42,822 nt of DNA from Thermoanaerobacterales bacterium (lineage in GTDB: Bacteria; Bacillota; Desulfotomaculia; Desulfotomaculales; JASEER01), in the NCBI GenBank assembly GCA_030019475.1, contig JASEER010000020.1, positions 1-42,822 of the forward strand, read 5' to 3'. Shown here one piece after another: positions 1 to 7,360 of the stretch. The notes under the pieces are model-generated. The model was not told the DNA's origin and searched no databases. It saw nothing but the letters and a program-made list of their open reading frames with translations. The translations under genes and the position numbers were made by a program. The first letter of the stretch is position 1; every line of letters begins with the position of its first letter.

Positions 1-232
1 GTCGCAATTCTGGCTTATGGAGTTGCAGGGTCTGGGTCAGTTCACTGTTCGGGCCGGCCCAAAGGCGCATAAGCATTGCCGCCAGGGGGATGTTTGGTCC
101 GCTGACCTGCGGCGGGCGGTAGGGGCCGGGGAGTTTGACAAAGGGCTCGGCCATCCAGGACACGCGGTAGCGGATCTGTTCCGCTTCCGGGATTTCCGGG
201 GACGGGTTTTCGGGAGCTTCCTTCGTGGACAT
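1..232 (-). CDS. partial protein of unknown function (C-terminus outside window)
   Basis: An open frame runs on the minus strand from an ATG at 232 to the window edge without a stop, giving 77 residues. A good ribosome site (AGGAG) lies 8-12 bases before the ATG, which supports a real start. The N-terminus is rich in Pro and Glu (MSTKEAPENPSPEIPEAE), followed by a stretch with PFVKLPGPYRPPQ and a short hydrophobic piece PLAAMLMRLW. I do not recognise a family. It faces the same way as the tRNA-Leu upstream, but the terminator between them suggests a separate transcript. Confidence 0.5.
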   Translation of the reverse strand, partial: MSTKEAPENPSPEIPEAEQIRYRVSWMAEPFVKLPGPYRPPQVSGPNIPLAAMLMRLWAGPNSELTQTLQLHKPELR

Positions 233-360
233 GCCGGACACTCCTTTCTTTTCGGTTACTACAGTCCATCATATGGTGCGGATACCGAAAAGTGCCTGGC
301 GATGGCGGCTTGAAGCGGCGTTGACCGGAACATGACCCAGGGCGCGCGTTTGGACACACC

Positions 361-390
361 AAAAAGGCCTCCCGCAGCCGGGAAGCCTTG
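361..390 (-). terminator. intrinsic terminator of tRNA-Leu
   Basis: Read on the minus strand, AAGGCTTCCC and GGGAGGCCTT form a ten-pair stem with one wobble around a six-base loop, followed by a short T run. It lies just past the tRNA 3' end. Confidence 0.8.
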
Positions 391-397
391 ATTTTCC

Positions 398-485
398 TGG
401 TGCCGAAGGGGGGAGTCGAACCCCCACGGGTGGTTAGCCCAACGGATTTTGAGTCCGCCGCGTCTGCCAATTCCGCCACTTCGGC
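398..485 (-). tRNA. tRNA-Leu (anticodon CAA)
   Basis: On the minus strand an 88-base cloverleaf runs from GCCGAAG to an encoded CCA. The acceptor stem GCCGAAG/CTTCGGC is perfect. The anticodon loop CTCAAAA gives anticodon CAA, which reads UUG. A long variable arm and the T-loop GGTTCGACTCC class it as a type II leucine tRNA. Apparent open frames across this segment are translations of the tRNA and not genes. Confidence 0.96.
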
Positions 486-502
486 GTGGATAGCGCAAAA
501 AA

Positions 503-531
503 ATTATAGCATAGCGGAGCCGGGAGAACAA
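503..531 (-). promoter_or_regulatory. sigma-A promoter of tRNA-Leu
   Basis: On the minus strand TTGTTC (526-531) and TATAAT (503-508) are exactly 17 bases apart. The -10 lies 17 bases before the mature tRNA 5' end. Confidence 0.8.
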
Positions 532-612
532 GGGGCCGGCACGCCGTCACGGCTTTCGCCCCTTCCGGGAGAGCGCTTCCTGGTTACACCCCCGCTTTTT
601 CGGGTTTGTTGG

Positions 613-641
613 TTGTCAGGGATACCTGTAGCAGGTAGAAT
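613..641 (+). promoter_or_regulatory. sigma-A-like promoter for the NifU-like gene
   Basis: TTGTCA (613-618) and TAGAAT (636-641) are 17 bases apart, 47 bases before the NifU-like start codon. Confidence 0.6.
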
Positions 642-688
642 ACCGCATAAGGCCATTGACAGCCAGGTTTCGTGCGAGGAGGGCGTAT

Positions 689-910
689 ATGTTGAAGCAA
701 AAGGTGGAGGAAGTCCTGCAGCAGGTGCGACCGTATCTCCAGCGTGACGGCGGGGACGTGGAACTGGTCGATGTCGTTGACGGTGTGGTCAAGGTTCGCC
801 TGAAAGGAGCCTGCAGCGGCTGAGGAATGGCCACCTGGACCTTGCGCCAGGGTATTGAGCGGTCGCTCAAACAAGCTATTCCAGAGGTTAAGGCAGTGGT
901 ACAGGTTTAG
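689..910 (+). CDS. NifU C-terminal-domain (Nfu-like) Fe-S scaffold protein, candidate selenoprotein with in-frame UGA
   Basis: Reading from ATG 689 through an in-frame TGA at 821-823 to TAG 908-910 gives one 73-residue Nfu domain, the usual size for a stand-alone member. It begins [18 protein letters not shown], continues [14 protein letters not shown], and after the TGA resumes in the same frame with [19 protein letters not shown]. Both halves are typical of the family. Nfu domains carry a conserved CxxC that holds a transferable 4Fe-4S cluster. Here Cys42 is present and codon 45, the second Cys, is TGA. The usual following Pro is Gly. GAGGAGGG at 676-683 is the ribosome site. selA and selB lie at 33.5-36.9 kb, so recoding as selenocysteine is plausible. 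The alternative is a nonsense mutation or sequencing error. Automated annotation would stop at residue 44 or miss the gene. Confidence 0.82.
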
Positions 911-922
911 AGGATTCTAAGA

Positions 923-952
923 GAAGGCTCCGTATCAGCGTACGGAGCCTTC
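923..952 (+). terminator. 12-bp perfect hairpin after the NifU-like gene
   Basis: GAAGGCTCCGTA (923-934) and its exact complement (941-952) enclose the loop TCAGCG. It begins 13 bases after the stop codon. There is no clear T run after it, so termination would be weak or factor-assisted. Confidence 0.55.
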
Positions 953-975
953 CGCTCCGGGGACTGCGACATTGC

Positions 976-1004
976 TTGACACGGGATGGATAAGTCTATA
1001 AAAT
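976..1004 (+). promoter_or_regulatory. sigma-A promoter upstream of the structured RNA and rny
   Basis: A consensus -35 TTGACA (976-981) is followed after 17 bases by TAAAAT (999-1004), overlapping TATAAA at 997-1002. It stands about 185 bases before the rny start. Confidence 0.8.
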
Positions 1005-1011
1005 ATCTTTG

Positions 1012-1148
1012 GGAGAAAATAGAATTGGCATCAAGACCATTGGTGGTTTTTAATAGATCAAAACCCAATATGGGCCGTGAGAGGATTCACTGAGTCCTCT
1101 TGTTCTGGATGTCAATTCTTTTTCGACCGAGGCTGCCTCGGTTTTTTT
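1012..1148 (+). ncRNA. candidate structured leader or small RNA, unidentified, ending in an intrinsic terminator
   Basis: The segment runs from a consensus promoter to an intrinsic terminator. AGAATTGGCATC (1021-1032) can pair with GATGTCAATTCT (1108-1119), with 11 of 12 Watson-Crick pairs plus one G-U, closing a domain of about 100 nt. Inside it, 1037-1050 can pair imperfectly with 1060-1073, and GAGGA (1081-1085) with TCCTC (1095-1099), giving a three-way-junction shape. It matches no riboswitch or small RNA class that I can recall (not ydaO, T-box, purine, SAM or 6S as I know them). It could be an independent small RNA or an attenuating leader of rny. Confidence 0.5.
1126..1148 (+). terminator. 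intrinsic terminator between promoter and rny
   Basis: ACCGAGG (1126-1132), loop CTG, then CCTCGGT (1136-1142), running into seven T residues. It lies 40 bases before rny, so it would either end a small RNA or attenuate rny. Confidence 0.85.
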
Positions 1149-1187
1149 ATTATTTGTTTGCCGCAGGATGTAGAAAGGAGGTGAACC

Positions 1188-2729
1188 ATGGAAAACAGTA
1201 CGGTTATTTTGATTGCCCTGGTTACGGCGCTGGTGGCCTTTGGTTTGGGTTACCTGAGCCGGCGGGCGCTGTCGGAGGCCAAAATCGGCGCGGCCGAGGA
1301 GAAGGCGCGACAAATACTGGAGGATGCGGCCCGCGAGGCCGAGGGGAAGAAACGTGAAGCTCTCGTGGAAGCCAAGGAAGAGGTTCTCCGCTTCCGGAAC
1401 GAGGTCGAACGCGAACATCGTGAACGCCGCTCCGAATTACAGCGCCTCGAACGCCGTCTTCTGCAAAAGGAGGAAACCCTGGATCGCAAGATCGAGGGGT
1501 TAGAGAAAAAAGAAGAGAACTTGAACCGCAAGGAGACGGAACTGGCGGCCAAGAAGGATGAACTCCAGGCTCTGTACCAGAAGCAGGTCCAGGAGCTGGA
1601 GCGCATATCCGGGCTTACGACCGAGGAGGCACGGGCCATTCTCCTGCGCGACGTGGAGCAGGAAATGCAGCATGAGACGGCGCTCCTGATCAAGGAACTG
1701 GAACAAAAAGCGCGGGACGAAGCGGAACGGCGCGCGCGGGACATTATTTCCCTTGCCATCCAGCGTTGTGCCGCCGATCACGTGGCCGAGTCGACGGTAG
1801 CCGTAATCTCGTTGCCCAACGACGAAATGAAGGGTCGGATTATCGGGCGGGAGGGCCGAAACATCCGGGCGTTTGAAACCCTCACCGGAGTGGACCTGAT
1901 TATTGATGATACGCCGGAAGCGGTAATCCTTTCCGGGTTTGATCCCATCCGAAGGGAAACCGCGCGCATGGCCCTGGAGCGGTTGATCGCGGACGGCCGC
2001 ATTCACCCCGCCCGCATTGAGGAGATGGTGGAGAAGGCCCGCAAGGAGATGGACGTGCAGATCCGGGAGGCCGGCGAACAGGCCGCTTTCGAGGTCAATG
2101 TCCACGGGCTGCACCCCGACGTCGTCAGACTGCTGGGGCGGCTGAAGTACCGTACCAGTTACGGTCAAAATGTCTTGAAGCATTCGGTGGAAGTGGCACA
2201 TCTAGCCGGCCTTATGGCCGCCGAGCTGGGTGCCGATGAAAAACTCGCCAAACGAGCGGGGTTGCTGCACGACATCGGCAAGTCGGTGGACCACGAGGTT
2301 GAGGGACCGCACGTGGCCATCGGCGTAGACCTGGCACGCAAGTACCAGGAGAGCCCCGAGGTGGTGCATGCCATCGCCGCGCACCATGGCGACGAGGAAC
2401 CTCAAACGGTGGAAGCGGTTCTCGTTCAGGCGGCAGACGCCATTTCGGCCGCCCGTCCGGGAGCACGCCGTGAGACTCTTGAGGCCTATATTAAGCGACT
2501 CACGAAGCTAGAGGAAATTGCCAACTCTTTCCCAGGAGTGGATAAGGCCTATGCTATCCAGGCCGGGCGCGAAATCCGCATCATGGTCAAGCCCGACAAG
2601 GTCGATGACCTCGGAGCGGTACGCCTGGTCCGGGACATTGCTCGCAAGGTGGAAAATGAACTCGAATACCCGGGCCAGATCAAGGTCGTCATTATTAGGG
2701 AGACCCGGGTTGTCGAGTACGCCAAATAG
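1188..2729 (+). CDS. rny: ribonuclease Y
   Basis: This 513-residue endoribonuclease starts mRNA decay at the inner face of the membrane and forms the core of the Firmicute RNA degradosome-like network. Residues 4-24 are one transmembrane anchor. Residues about 30-190 are a highly charged coiled coil. A KH RNA-binding domain follows ([20 protein letters not shown]). The HD domain carries the LLHDIGK motif near residue 360 and a second HHGDEE motif. Length and order match the family. AAAGGAGGTGAACC precedes ATG 1188. ymdB follows after 15 bases, as in many Firmicutes. A promoter and a terminator-bearing leader upstream suggest control of transcription. Confidence 0.97.
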   Translation: MENSTVILIALVTALVAFGLGYLSRRALSEAKIGAAEEKARQILEDAAREAEGKKREALVEAKEEVLRFRNEVEREHRERRSELQRLERRLLQKEETLDRKIEGLEKKEENLNRKETELAAKKDELQALYQKQVQELERISGLTTEEARAILLRDVEQEMQHETALLIKELEQKARDEAERRARDIISLAIQRCAADHVAESTVAVISLPNDEMKGRIIGREGRNIRAFETLTGVDLIIDDTPEAVILSGFDPIRRETARMALERLIADGRIHPARIEEMVEKARKEMDVQIREAGEQAAFEVNVHGLHPDVVRLLGRLKYRTSYGQNVLKHSVEVAHLAGLMAAELGADEKLAKRAGLLHDIGKSVDHEVEGPHVAIGVDLARKYQESPEVVHAIAAHHGDEEPQTVEAVLVQAADAISAARPGARRETLEAYIKRLTKLEEIANSFPGVDKAYAIQAGREIRIMVKPDKVDDLGAVRLVRDIARKVENELEYPGQIKVVIIRETRVVEYAK

Positions 2730-2744
2730 AGTACCGGGGAGCGG

Positions 2745-3542
2745 ATGGTGACCGTGGTGCGTTTGCTGGTCATTGGGGATGTGGTAGGTCGTCCCGGACG
2801 CCGTGCGGTTCGGGAATGGCTGCCCGGCCTCAAGGCCGATCACGGAATTGACCTCGTGATTGCCAACGGGGAGAACGTCGCCGGTGGCAACGGCATAACC
2901 CGGGAAACGGCGCAGGAACTTTTTGCTTGTGGCGTGGATGTCCTGACGATGGGTAACCACGTCTGGGACAAGAGAGAAGTTCTCGGTTTCATTGACCGGG
3001 AGCCGCGGATTGTGCGTCCGGCGAACTACCCGCCGGGGACTCCCGGCTTGCCCTTCGGCATCTACCCGACTGTTCGCGGCCCGAAGGTTGCCATCGGCAA
3101 CCTGTCGGGCCGTGTTTTTATGCCTGCCCTGGATTGTCCTTTCCGCAGGGCTGATGAAATAGTTGATGAGATGCGCCGCATTACAAAGCTGGTGGTGATT
3201 GACTTCCATGCTGAGGCCACGTCGGAAAAGGTGGCCCTGGGCTGGCACCTGGACGGGCGGGTTACCGCGGTCCTTGGGACCCACACCCACGTCCAGACCG
3301 CCGACGAGCGCATTTTGCCCGGTGGAACGGCCTATATCACCGATCTGGGGATGACAGGACCGAGGGACTCGGTCATCGGCGTAAAAAGGGAGATCGTGAT
3401 CGAGAAATTCGTGCGCCAGCTTCCCCAGAAGTTTGAGACGGCCACCGGCCCCCGCCAGTTTAATGCCGTGGTTATCACTGCCGAAGATGAAAGCGGCAAA
3501 GCGCTCGGAATTACGAGGATCAACCTGTGGGAAGAATATTAA
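2745..3542 (+). CDS. ymdB: YmdB-family metallophosphoesterase (2',3'-cyclic nucleotide phosphodiesterase)
   Basis: The 265-residue product matches the YmdB/TIGR00282 family of calcineurin-like phosphoesterases, which hydrolyse cyclic nucleotides in vitro and affect sporulation and biofilm decisions in Bacillus. Metal-binding motifs are visible in order: GDVVGRPGR near residue 10, NGENVAGGNGIT, MGNHVWDK, DFHAEATSEK and GTHTHVQTADE. It follows rny by 15 bases and is probably co-transcribed with it. The ATG at 2745 follows GGGGAG; a GTG four codons in is an alternative start. Confidence 0.93.
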   Translation: MVTVVRLLVIGDVVGRPGRRAVREWLPGLKADHGIDLVIANGENVAGGNGITRETAQELFACGVDVLTMGNHVWDKREVLGFIDREPRIVRPANYPPGTPGLPFGIYPTVRGPKVAIGNLSGRVFMPALDCPFRRADEIVDEMRRITKLVVIDFHAEATSEKVALGWHLDGRVTAVLGTHTHVQTADERILPGGTAYITDLGMTGPRDSVIGVKREIVIEKFVRQLPQKFETATGPRQFNAVVITAEDESGKALGITRINLWEEY

Positions 3543-3590
3543 GAGGGTTGAATGGTATCGGCAGTTCTTTTAAAATTTTCCATCCGTGGC

Positions 3591-3618
3591 AAAGGAATTT
3601 TGTGACTCCCGGCGAAAT
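3591..3618 (+). promoter_or_regulatory. possible sigma-H promoter of spoVS
   Basis: AGGAATT (3593-3599) and GAAAT (3614-3618) are 14 bases apart, the spacing I recall for the Bacillus spoVG sigma-H promoter. spoVS is sigma-H controlled in Bacillus. The -10 match is imperfect. Confidence 0.45.
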
Positions 3619-3675
3619 AGGAATGGCAACAGATTGCATCAGACATTGATCGCTGCTCAAAGGGAGGTCACAGGG

Positions 3676-3936
3676 ATGGACGTCTTAAAGGTTTCAGCAA
3701 AGTCTAACCCTAACTCCGTGGCCGGTGCTCTGGCGGGGGTGCTGCGGGAGAGGGGCAGCGCCGAGCTACAGGCCATCGGGGCCGGTGCTATTAATCAGGC
3801 TGTAAAGGCTATAGCGATTGCCAGAGGGTTTGTGGCACCGAGCGGAATGGACCTGATCTGTATTCCCGCGTTCACGGACATAATGATTGATGGAGAGGAA
3901 AGGACGGCTATCAAGCTCATTGTTGAACCGCGGTGA
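3676..3936 (+). CDS. spoVS: stage V sporulation protein S
   Basis: The 86-residue protein, MDVLKVSAKSNPNSVAGALA onward, is a near-textbook SpoVS, a small Alba-like protein needed for late sporulation and coat assembly in Bacillus. The start at ATG 3676 is chosen because AGGGAGGTC lies just before it and the family begins MEVLKVSAKS; an upstream in-frame extension would add unrelated residues. Family features GAGAINQAVKAIAIARG and FTDIMIDGEERTAIKL are intact. The position after rny and ymdB is common in Clostridia and Bacilli. A possible sigma-H promoter lies about 60 bases upstream. It marks the host as a spore former. Confidence 0.97.
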   Translation: MDVLKVSAKSNPNSVAGALAGVLRERGSAELQAIGAGAINQAVKAIAIARGFVAPSGMDLICIPAFTDIMIDGEERTAIKLIVEPR

Positions 3937-4868
3937 TGATTGTTGACGCCCATTGCGATACCCTGACCCGGCTGCTTGAAAGGGAATGCTCCTTCGCCGA
4001 GGATATCCCTGACGGTCACCTTGATCTCTCGCGCCTTCTTAAAGGGGGGATCAAGGTGCAGTTTTTTGCGGCCTTCGTGCACCCCCGTTTTCGGCACCGG
4101 GGCATGGCCCGCACCCTGGCTCTTCTCGATGCCTTTCACCGCCTGGTTCTTCCTTCCCCGGAGATATCCTTAACCACCAATGCCGCCGAAATCCAGGCCG
4201 CCATCGGGGCGGGTAAGGTGGCGGGCATTATCAGCGTCGAAGGCGGCGAAGCCCTGGAAGGGGACCTGGTCAATTTGCGTACCCTTTACCGGCTGGGGGT
4301 CCGCGCCCTGACCCTCACCTGGAATGCCAGGAACGATCTGGCCGACGGTGTCGGAGAAGGGGACCGGGCAGGCGGCCTTTCACGCTTCGGTCTTTCGGTA
4401 ATCGAGGCGATGAACGACCTGGGGATGCTGATCGATGTCAGCCACCTGGCCGAGCCCGGGTTCTGGGATGTGCTCCGCGAGTCCCGGGTCCCGGTAACGG
4501 CATCCCACGCCAACTGCCGCGCCCTTTGTGACCACCCCCGGAACCTGACGGACGAACAGATCCGCGCCCTGGCCGATAGAGGGGGTGTCGTCGGGATCAC
4601 CTTCGTTCCCGACTTCGTGGACCGTCAAGCCCCGGACTTAGACCGGCTCGTGGACCACATCGTTCACGTCCTGCGGGTGGGCGGAGAGGAGTGCCCCGGC
4701 CTGGGGTCTGACTTCGACGGTTTTGACGGTTCTTTAGCGGGCCTCCCGGACGCTTCGGCCCTCGGGCGTATTCCGGAGGCGCTGGTGGCCCGCGGTTTGA
4801 CCCCGGCCGTGGTTGACAAGGTGCTGGGCGGGAATTTTATGCACCTTATTGGCGATGTGTTGCGCTAA
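3936..4868 (+). CDS. membrane dipeptidase family (M19) metallopeptidase
   Basis: This 310-residue protein belongs to the renal dipeptidase family (peptidase M19), zinc enzymes with a TIM-barrel fold that hydrolyse dipeptides, often with D-residues at the C-terminus. Visible ligands are the N-terminal DAHCDT, the bridging Glu in SVEGGEAL, and the histidines in VSHLAE and TASHANCRAL. The LGSDFDGFDG motif lies near the C-terminus. There is no signal peptide, so it is probably cytoplasmic. The ATG at 3936 overlaps the spoVS stop (TGATG); a GTG one codon upstream is also possible. The overlap implies translational coupling to spoVS. The physiological substrate cannot be told from sequence; peptidoglycan-derived dipeptides are one guess. 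Confidence 0.92.
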   Translation: MIVDAHCDTLTRLLERECSFAEDIPDGHLDLSRLLKGGIKVQFFAAFVHPRFRHRGMARTLALLDAFHRLVLPSPEISLTTNAAEIQAAIGAGKVAGIISVEGGEALEGDLVNLRTLYRLGVRALTLTWNARNDLADGVGEGDRAGGLSRFGLSVIEAMNDLGMLIDVSHLAEPGFWDVLRESRVPVTASHANCRALCDHPRNLTDEQIRALADRGGVVGITFVPDFVDRQAPDLDRLVDHIVHVLRVGGEECPGLGSDFDGFDGSLAGLPDASALGRIPEALVARGLTPAVVDKVLGGNFMHLIGDVLR

Positions 4869-4879
4869 AGGATGATTGC

Positions 4880-5689
4880 GTGTTAGCCGACCTGCATGTT
4901 CATACCACCGCCTCCGACGGGAGCGAGTCCCCCGCCGGCGTAGTGCGGCGGGCCTTGGTCCTTGGATTGGGGGCCATCGCGATTACCGACCACGATACCG
5001 TCGCCGGTTTGCAGGAGGCCCGGGAGGCCGCGGCCGGATCACCCCTTGTTGTGGTGCCCGGAGTGGAAATCAATACTGATTACAGCGGGCGCGAGGTGCA
5101 TGTCCTGGGCTATTATCCGAGGCTTGAGCCGCAGTTCATTGCACTTCTGAAAGACAGGGCGGAGGCACGGGTCCGGCGGGTCATCCGGATGGTGGAAAAA
5201 CTCAACGCTTTAGGGATCGCGATCCGTGTTTCCGACGTCATGGCCCGGGCCGGCCAGGGGAGCGTCGGCCGGCCGCACGTAGCCGCGGCCCTGGTGGCTG
5301 CGGGAGCGGTGGCCGACATGCGGGAGGCCTTTGACCGCTTTATCGGGCGAGGGGGGCCGGCCTATGTGCCCCGTGCAAGACTGCACCCCGCCGAAGCGGT
5401 CCAATCGATTGCCCGGGTTGGAGGTGTACCGGTGCTCGCCCATCCTGGGACGATCGGGGATGACCGTATCCTACCGGAACTCCTTGCCGCTGGGTTGGCC
5501 GGGGTTGAGGCCTATCACCCCGAACACGACGAGGATAGAACCAAACATTACCTGGCGCTGGCAGAGCGATACGGTCTGGTGGTCACCGGTGGGTCTGATT
5601 TCCATGGGGAAGGGTACCATGCGGCCCTGGGGGAGGTCTCGGTTCCCTACGCCGCCGTCCAGGCCCTGCGCAGGCTACGGAGGGTCTAA
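4880..5689 (+). CDS. PHP-domain phosphoesterase (RNase AM / TrpH-like)
   Basis: The 269-residue protein is a PHP-domain hydrolase of the YciV/RNase AM group, which act on 3',5'-nucleoside bisphosphates and short 5' RNA ends. The metal motifs are DLHVHTTASDGS at the N-terminus, ITDHDTVAGL, GVEIN, the inserted middle domain, AHPG, and the C-terminal TGGSDFHGE. The start is GTG 4880; the nearby ATG at 4872 runs into a stop after four codons. It follows the dipeptidase after 11 bases, so it is probably in the same operon. The exact substrate is inferred from family membership only. Confidence 0.9.
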   Translation: MLADLHVHTTASDGSESPAGVVRRALVLGLGAIAITDHDTVAGLQEAREAAAGSPLVVVPGVEINTDYSGREVHVLGYYPRLEPQFIALLKDRAEARVRRVIRMVEKLNALGIAIRVSDVMARAGQGSVGRPHVAAALVAAGAVADMREAFDRFIGRGGPAYVPRARLHPAEAVQSIARVGGVPVLAHPGTIGDDRILPELLAAGLAGVEAYHPEHDEDRTKHYLALAERYGLVVTGGSDFHGEGYHAALGEVSVPYAAVQALRRLRRV

Positions 5690-5745
5690 ATTTGCCCCTC
5701 CTGGCATAAACTATAAACCAAAGCTAGACTTCTGGAGGGACGTGA

Positions 5746-6015
5746 ATGCAGAGGGACGTTCGCGACCTCGAGCGCCGGGTTCAGGAACTGGAGGATAAGT
5801 TGCTCCAGCTGCGGCTAAGCCGCCGGGTACTGATGCACTTGTTGGAGCGCATGGAGCAGGAAAAGACGGTCTTTGTGCAACGGCTGGAAAGGGAAAACAA
5901 ACGGCTGCACCGTACCAATCTACAATTCGCCCAGAACCTTTTACAGAAGAACCGACAGATCATCGAACTGGAAAGCAAACTAAGGGTTTACACGGGGCGG
6001 GAATCGGGGGGTTGA
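5746..6015 (+). CDS. small coiled-coil protein of unknown function
   Basis: The 89-residue product is almost entirely predicted helix with heptad-like spacing of Leu and charged residues (RDLERRVQELEDKLLQLRL, later NRQIIELESKLRVY). It has no Cys, no signal peptide and no membrane segment. GGAGGG lies 7-12 bases before ATG 5746. An intrinsic terminator follows at 6080-6107, so the gene could end the operon that starts with rny or spoVS. I do not recognise a named family. Its size and helicity would suit a small structural or partner protein, but that is only a guess. Confidence 0.72.
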   Translation: MQRDVRDLERRVQELEDKLLQLRLSRRVLMHLLERMEQEKTVFVQRLERENKRLHRTNLQFAQNLLQKNRQIIELESKLRVYTGRESGG

Positions 6016-6079
6016 ACCCATTATCCACATAAATATGCACAGCCTGGGAATATTGGAAATAGGTGCCTGGTGAAAGATG

Positions 6080-6107
6080 GGAGGCGAAAGACGGTCTCCT
6101 TTTTTTT
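6080..6107 (+). terminator. intrinsic terminator after the coiled-coil gene
   Basis: GGAGGC (6080-6085) pairs with GTCTCC (6094-6099), with one G-U pair, and runs into eight T residues. Confidence 0.75.
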
Positions 6108-6119
6108 GACCTCCCCGTA

Positions 6120-6128
6120 TGTTATAAT
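6120..6128 (+). promoter_or_regulatory. extended -10 promoter of the DUF3842 gene
   Basis: TGTTATAAT at 6120-6128 is a perfect extended -10. No good -35 lies 17 bases upstream, where a T-rich tract is found, so activity would depend on the extended element. Confidence 0.5.
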
Positions 6129-6203
6129 CAGAAGCCAGGAACGATGGGGGAAACTCTCGAGAACTGGATAAAGGGTTTTCCCTGACAGGGAGAGAGGTTG
6201 CCC

Positions 6204-6614
6204 GTGCGCATAGCCGTCATCGACGGACAGGGCGGGGGGATCGGTAAGCATATTACTGAGAAGCTCCGGAAGTGTCTGCCCGAAGACCTTGAGATCCTGG
6301 CCTTGGGGACGAATGCCCTCGCGACGTCGGTGATGTTGAAGGCGGGTGCTAATGACGGCGCGAGCGGGGAAAATGCCGTCGTCTACAACGTGGGCCGTGT
6401 GGATGCGATTGTCGGGCCCGTAAGTATTGTCTTGCCAAACGCTATGCTTGGCGAAGTCACGCCCCGTATGGCGGAAGCGATCGTTGCCAGCCCCGCGCCG
6501 AAAATCCTCGTTCCGCTGGTACGCGGCGGAATTGAACTGGTAGGGGTGCGCGCCGAACCGTTACCCCACCTCGTTGATGAATTGGTTCAAAAGCTCAAGA
6601 GGTTTGCCGGATAG
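6204..6614 (+). CDS. DUF3842 family protein
   Basis: This 136-residue protein matches the uncharacterised DUF3842 family found in Firmicutes. It starts MRIAVIDGQGGGIG, a glycine-rich loop after a first beta strand that suggests a Rossmann-like nucleotide fold. Conserved features are GTNALATSVMLKAGA, NAVVYNVGRVDAIVGP and LVRGGIELVG. GTG 6204 is preferred because GGGAGAGAGG ends seven bases before it; the upstream TTG at 6198 would abut the ribosome site. The gene is flanked by its own promoter and a strong terminator, so it appears to be a single-gene unit. Its function is unknown. Confidence 0.88.
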   Translation: MRIAVIDGQGGGIGKHITEKLRKCLPEDLEILALGTNALATSVMLKAGANDGASGENAVVYNVGRVDAIVGPVSIVLPNAMLGEVTPRMAEAIVASPAPKILVPLVRGGIELVGVRAEPLPHLVDELVQKLKRFAG

Positions 6615-6626
6615 GCCCACACTGTC

Positions 6627-6658
6627 CCCCAGCCGAACCGGCTGGGGTATTATTTTTT
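6627..6658 (+). terminator. intrinsic terminator after the DUF3842 gene
   Basis: CCCCAGCCG (6627-6635) and CGGCTGGGG (6639-6647) are fully complementary around the loop AAC, followed by TATTATTTTTT. Confidence 0.92.
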
Positions 6659-6673
6659 ACGGGGGAGAAGGGA

Positions 6674-7294
6674 ATGGGCTGCCGGATTTATTTGGTGCGG
6701 CATGGGGAGACCCTGTGGAATCACGCTATGCGTTACCAAGGGCACGCCGACATTCCGTTAAACGAAAAAGGCTACACCCAGGCCCGGGCGGTGGCCCGGA
6801 GACTGTCGTCGGAGCGGATCGATGCCGTTTACAGCAGCGACCTGCAGCGTGCCAGGGTGACGGCTGAGGCTATCGCTGCCGTGCACGGATTGCCCGTCCA
6901 GATCGACAGGTCTTTGAGGGAAATCAACTTCGGGGCTTGGGAAGGCCTGACGCGCGATGAGATCAGGTTACGTTTCCCGGATGTGTCCCGGGAATGGTGG
7001 TCGAATCCGGTGGGGACACGCCTTCCGGGAGGGGAGACGCTGGCCGAGGTCGCGGACCGGGCCGTAAGCTACCTGTTGGGAACGGCCCGGAGGCATCCGG
7101 GCGGGACGGTGGTAGTGGCTTCCCACGGCGGGACTATTCGGGCCGTCATTGGGAGACTGATCCGCATGGATCTGAACGAGTACTGGCGCCTGCGGCAGGA
7201 TAATGCCGCGCTGAACCTGCTGGAGGTCCAGGATGGTGATCGTGCGGTTCTCCTTCTCTTCAACGATACCAGCCACCTTTTAGCTTCCACATAA
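6674..7294 (+). CDS. histidine phosphatase family protein (phosphoglycerate mutase-like)
   Basis: The 206-residue protein belongs to branch 1 of the histidine phosphatase superfamily. The catalytic loop is IYLVRHGETLWN near residue 6, with the phospho-accepting His in RHG. Further motifs are SSDLQRARVTAEAI, LREINFGAWEGL and the second catalytic His in VVASHGGTIRAVI. Members include cofactor-dependent phosphoglycerate mutases, alpha-ribazole phosphatase (CobC) and broad phosphatases. The length suits CobC or GpmB types, and the substrate cannot be decided from sequence. No cobalamin genes are nearby. GGGGGAGAAGGGA precedes ATG 6674. Confidence 0.9.
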   Translation: MGCRIYLVRHGETLWNHAMRYQGHADIPLNEKGYTQARAVARRLSSERIDAVYSSDLQRARVTAEAIAAVHGLPVQIDRSLREINFGAWEGLTRDEIRLRFPDVSREWWSNPVGTRLPGGETLAEVADRAVSYLLGTARRHPGGTVVVASHGGTIRAVIGRLIRMDLNEYWRLRQDNAALNLLEVQDGDRAVLLLFNDTSHLLAST

Positions 7295-7308
7295 TGGCAT
7301 GTAGGTTA

Positions 7309-7337
7309 TTGACATTATCTCAGTTATGGCTTACAAT
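7309..7337 (+). promoter_or_regulatory. sigma-A promoter of the kamA riboswitch transcript
   Basis: Consensus TTGACA (7309-7314) and TACAAT (7332-7337) are 17 bases apart, about 24 bases before the first riboswitch helix. Confidence 0.85.
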
Positions 7338-7360
7338 AAACTTAATTAAATATTGACCTA

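Noticed and set aside
42-531. Minus-strand open frames starting MAELADAADSKSVG and MFSRLRYAII
   Set aside because: Both read through tRNA-Leu and its flanks; the first is the well-known false translation of a leucine tRNA.
689-910. Reading the NifU-like gene as a simple pseudogene
   Set aside because: A single TGA exactly at a Cys codon, an otherwise intact frame, and selAB in the same window favour recoding, though mutation or sequencing error is not excluded.
6107-6128. TTGACC upstream of TATAAT before the DUF3842 gene as a -35/-10 pair
   Set aside because: The spacing is only 11 bases, too short for sigma-A; the extended -10 alone is kept.
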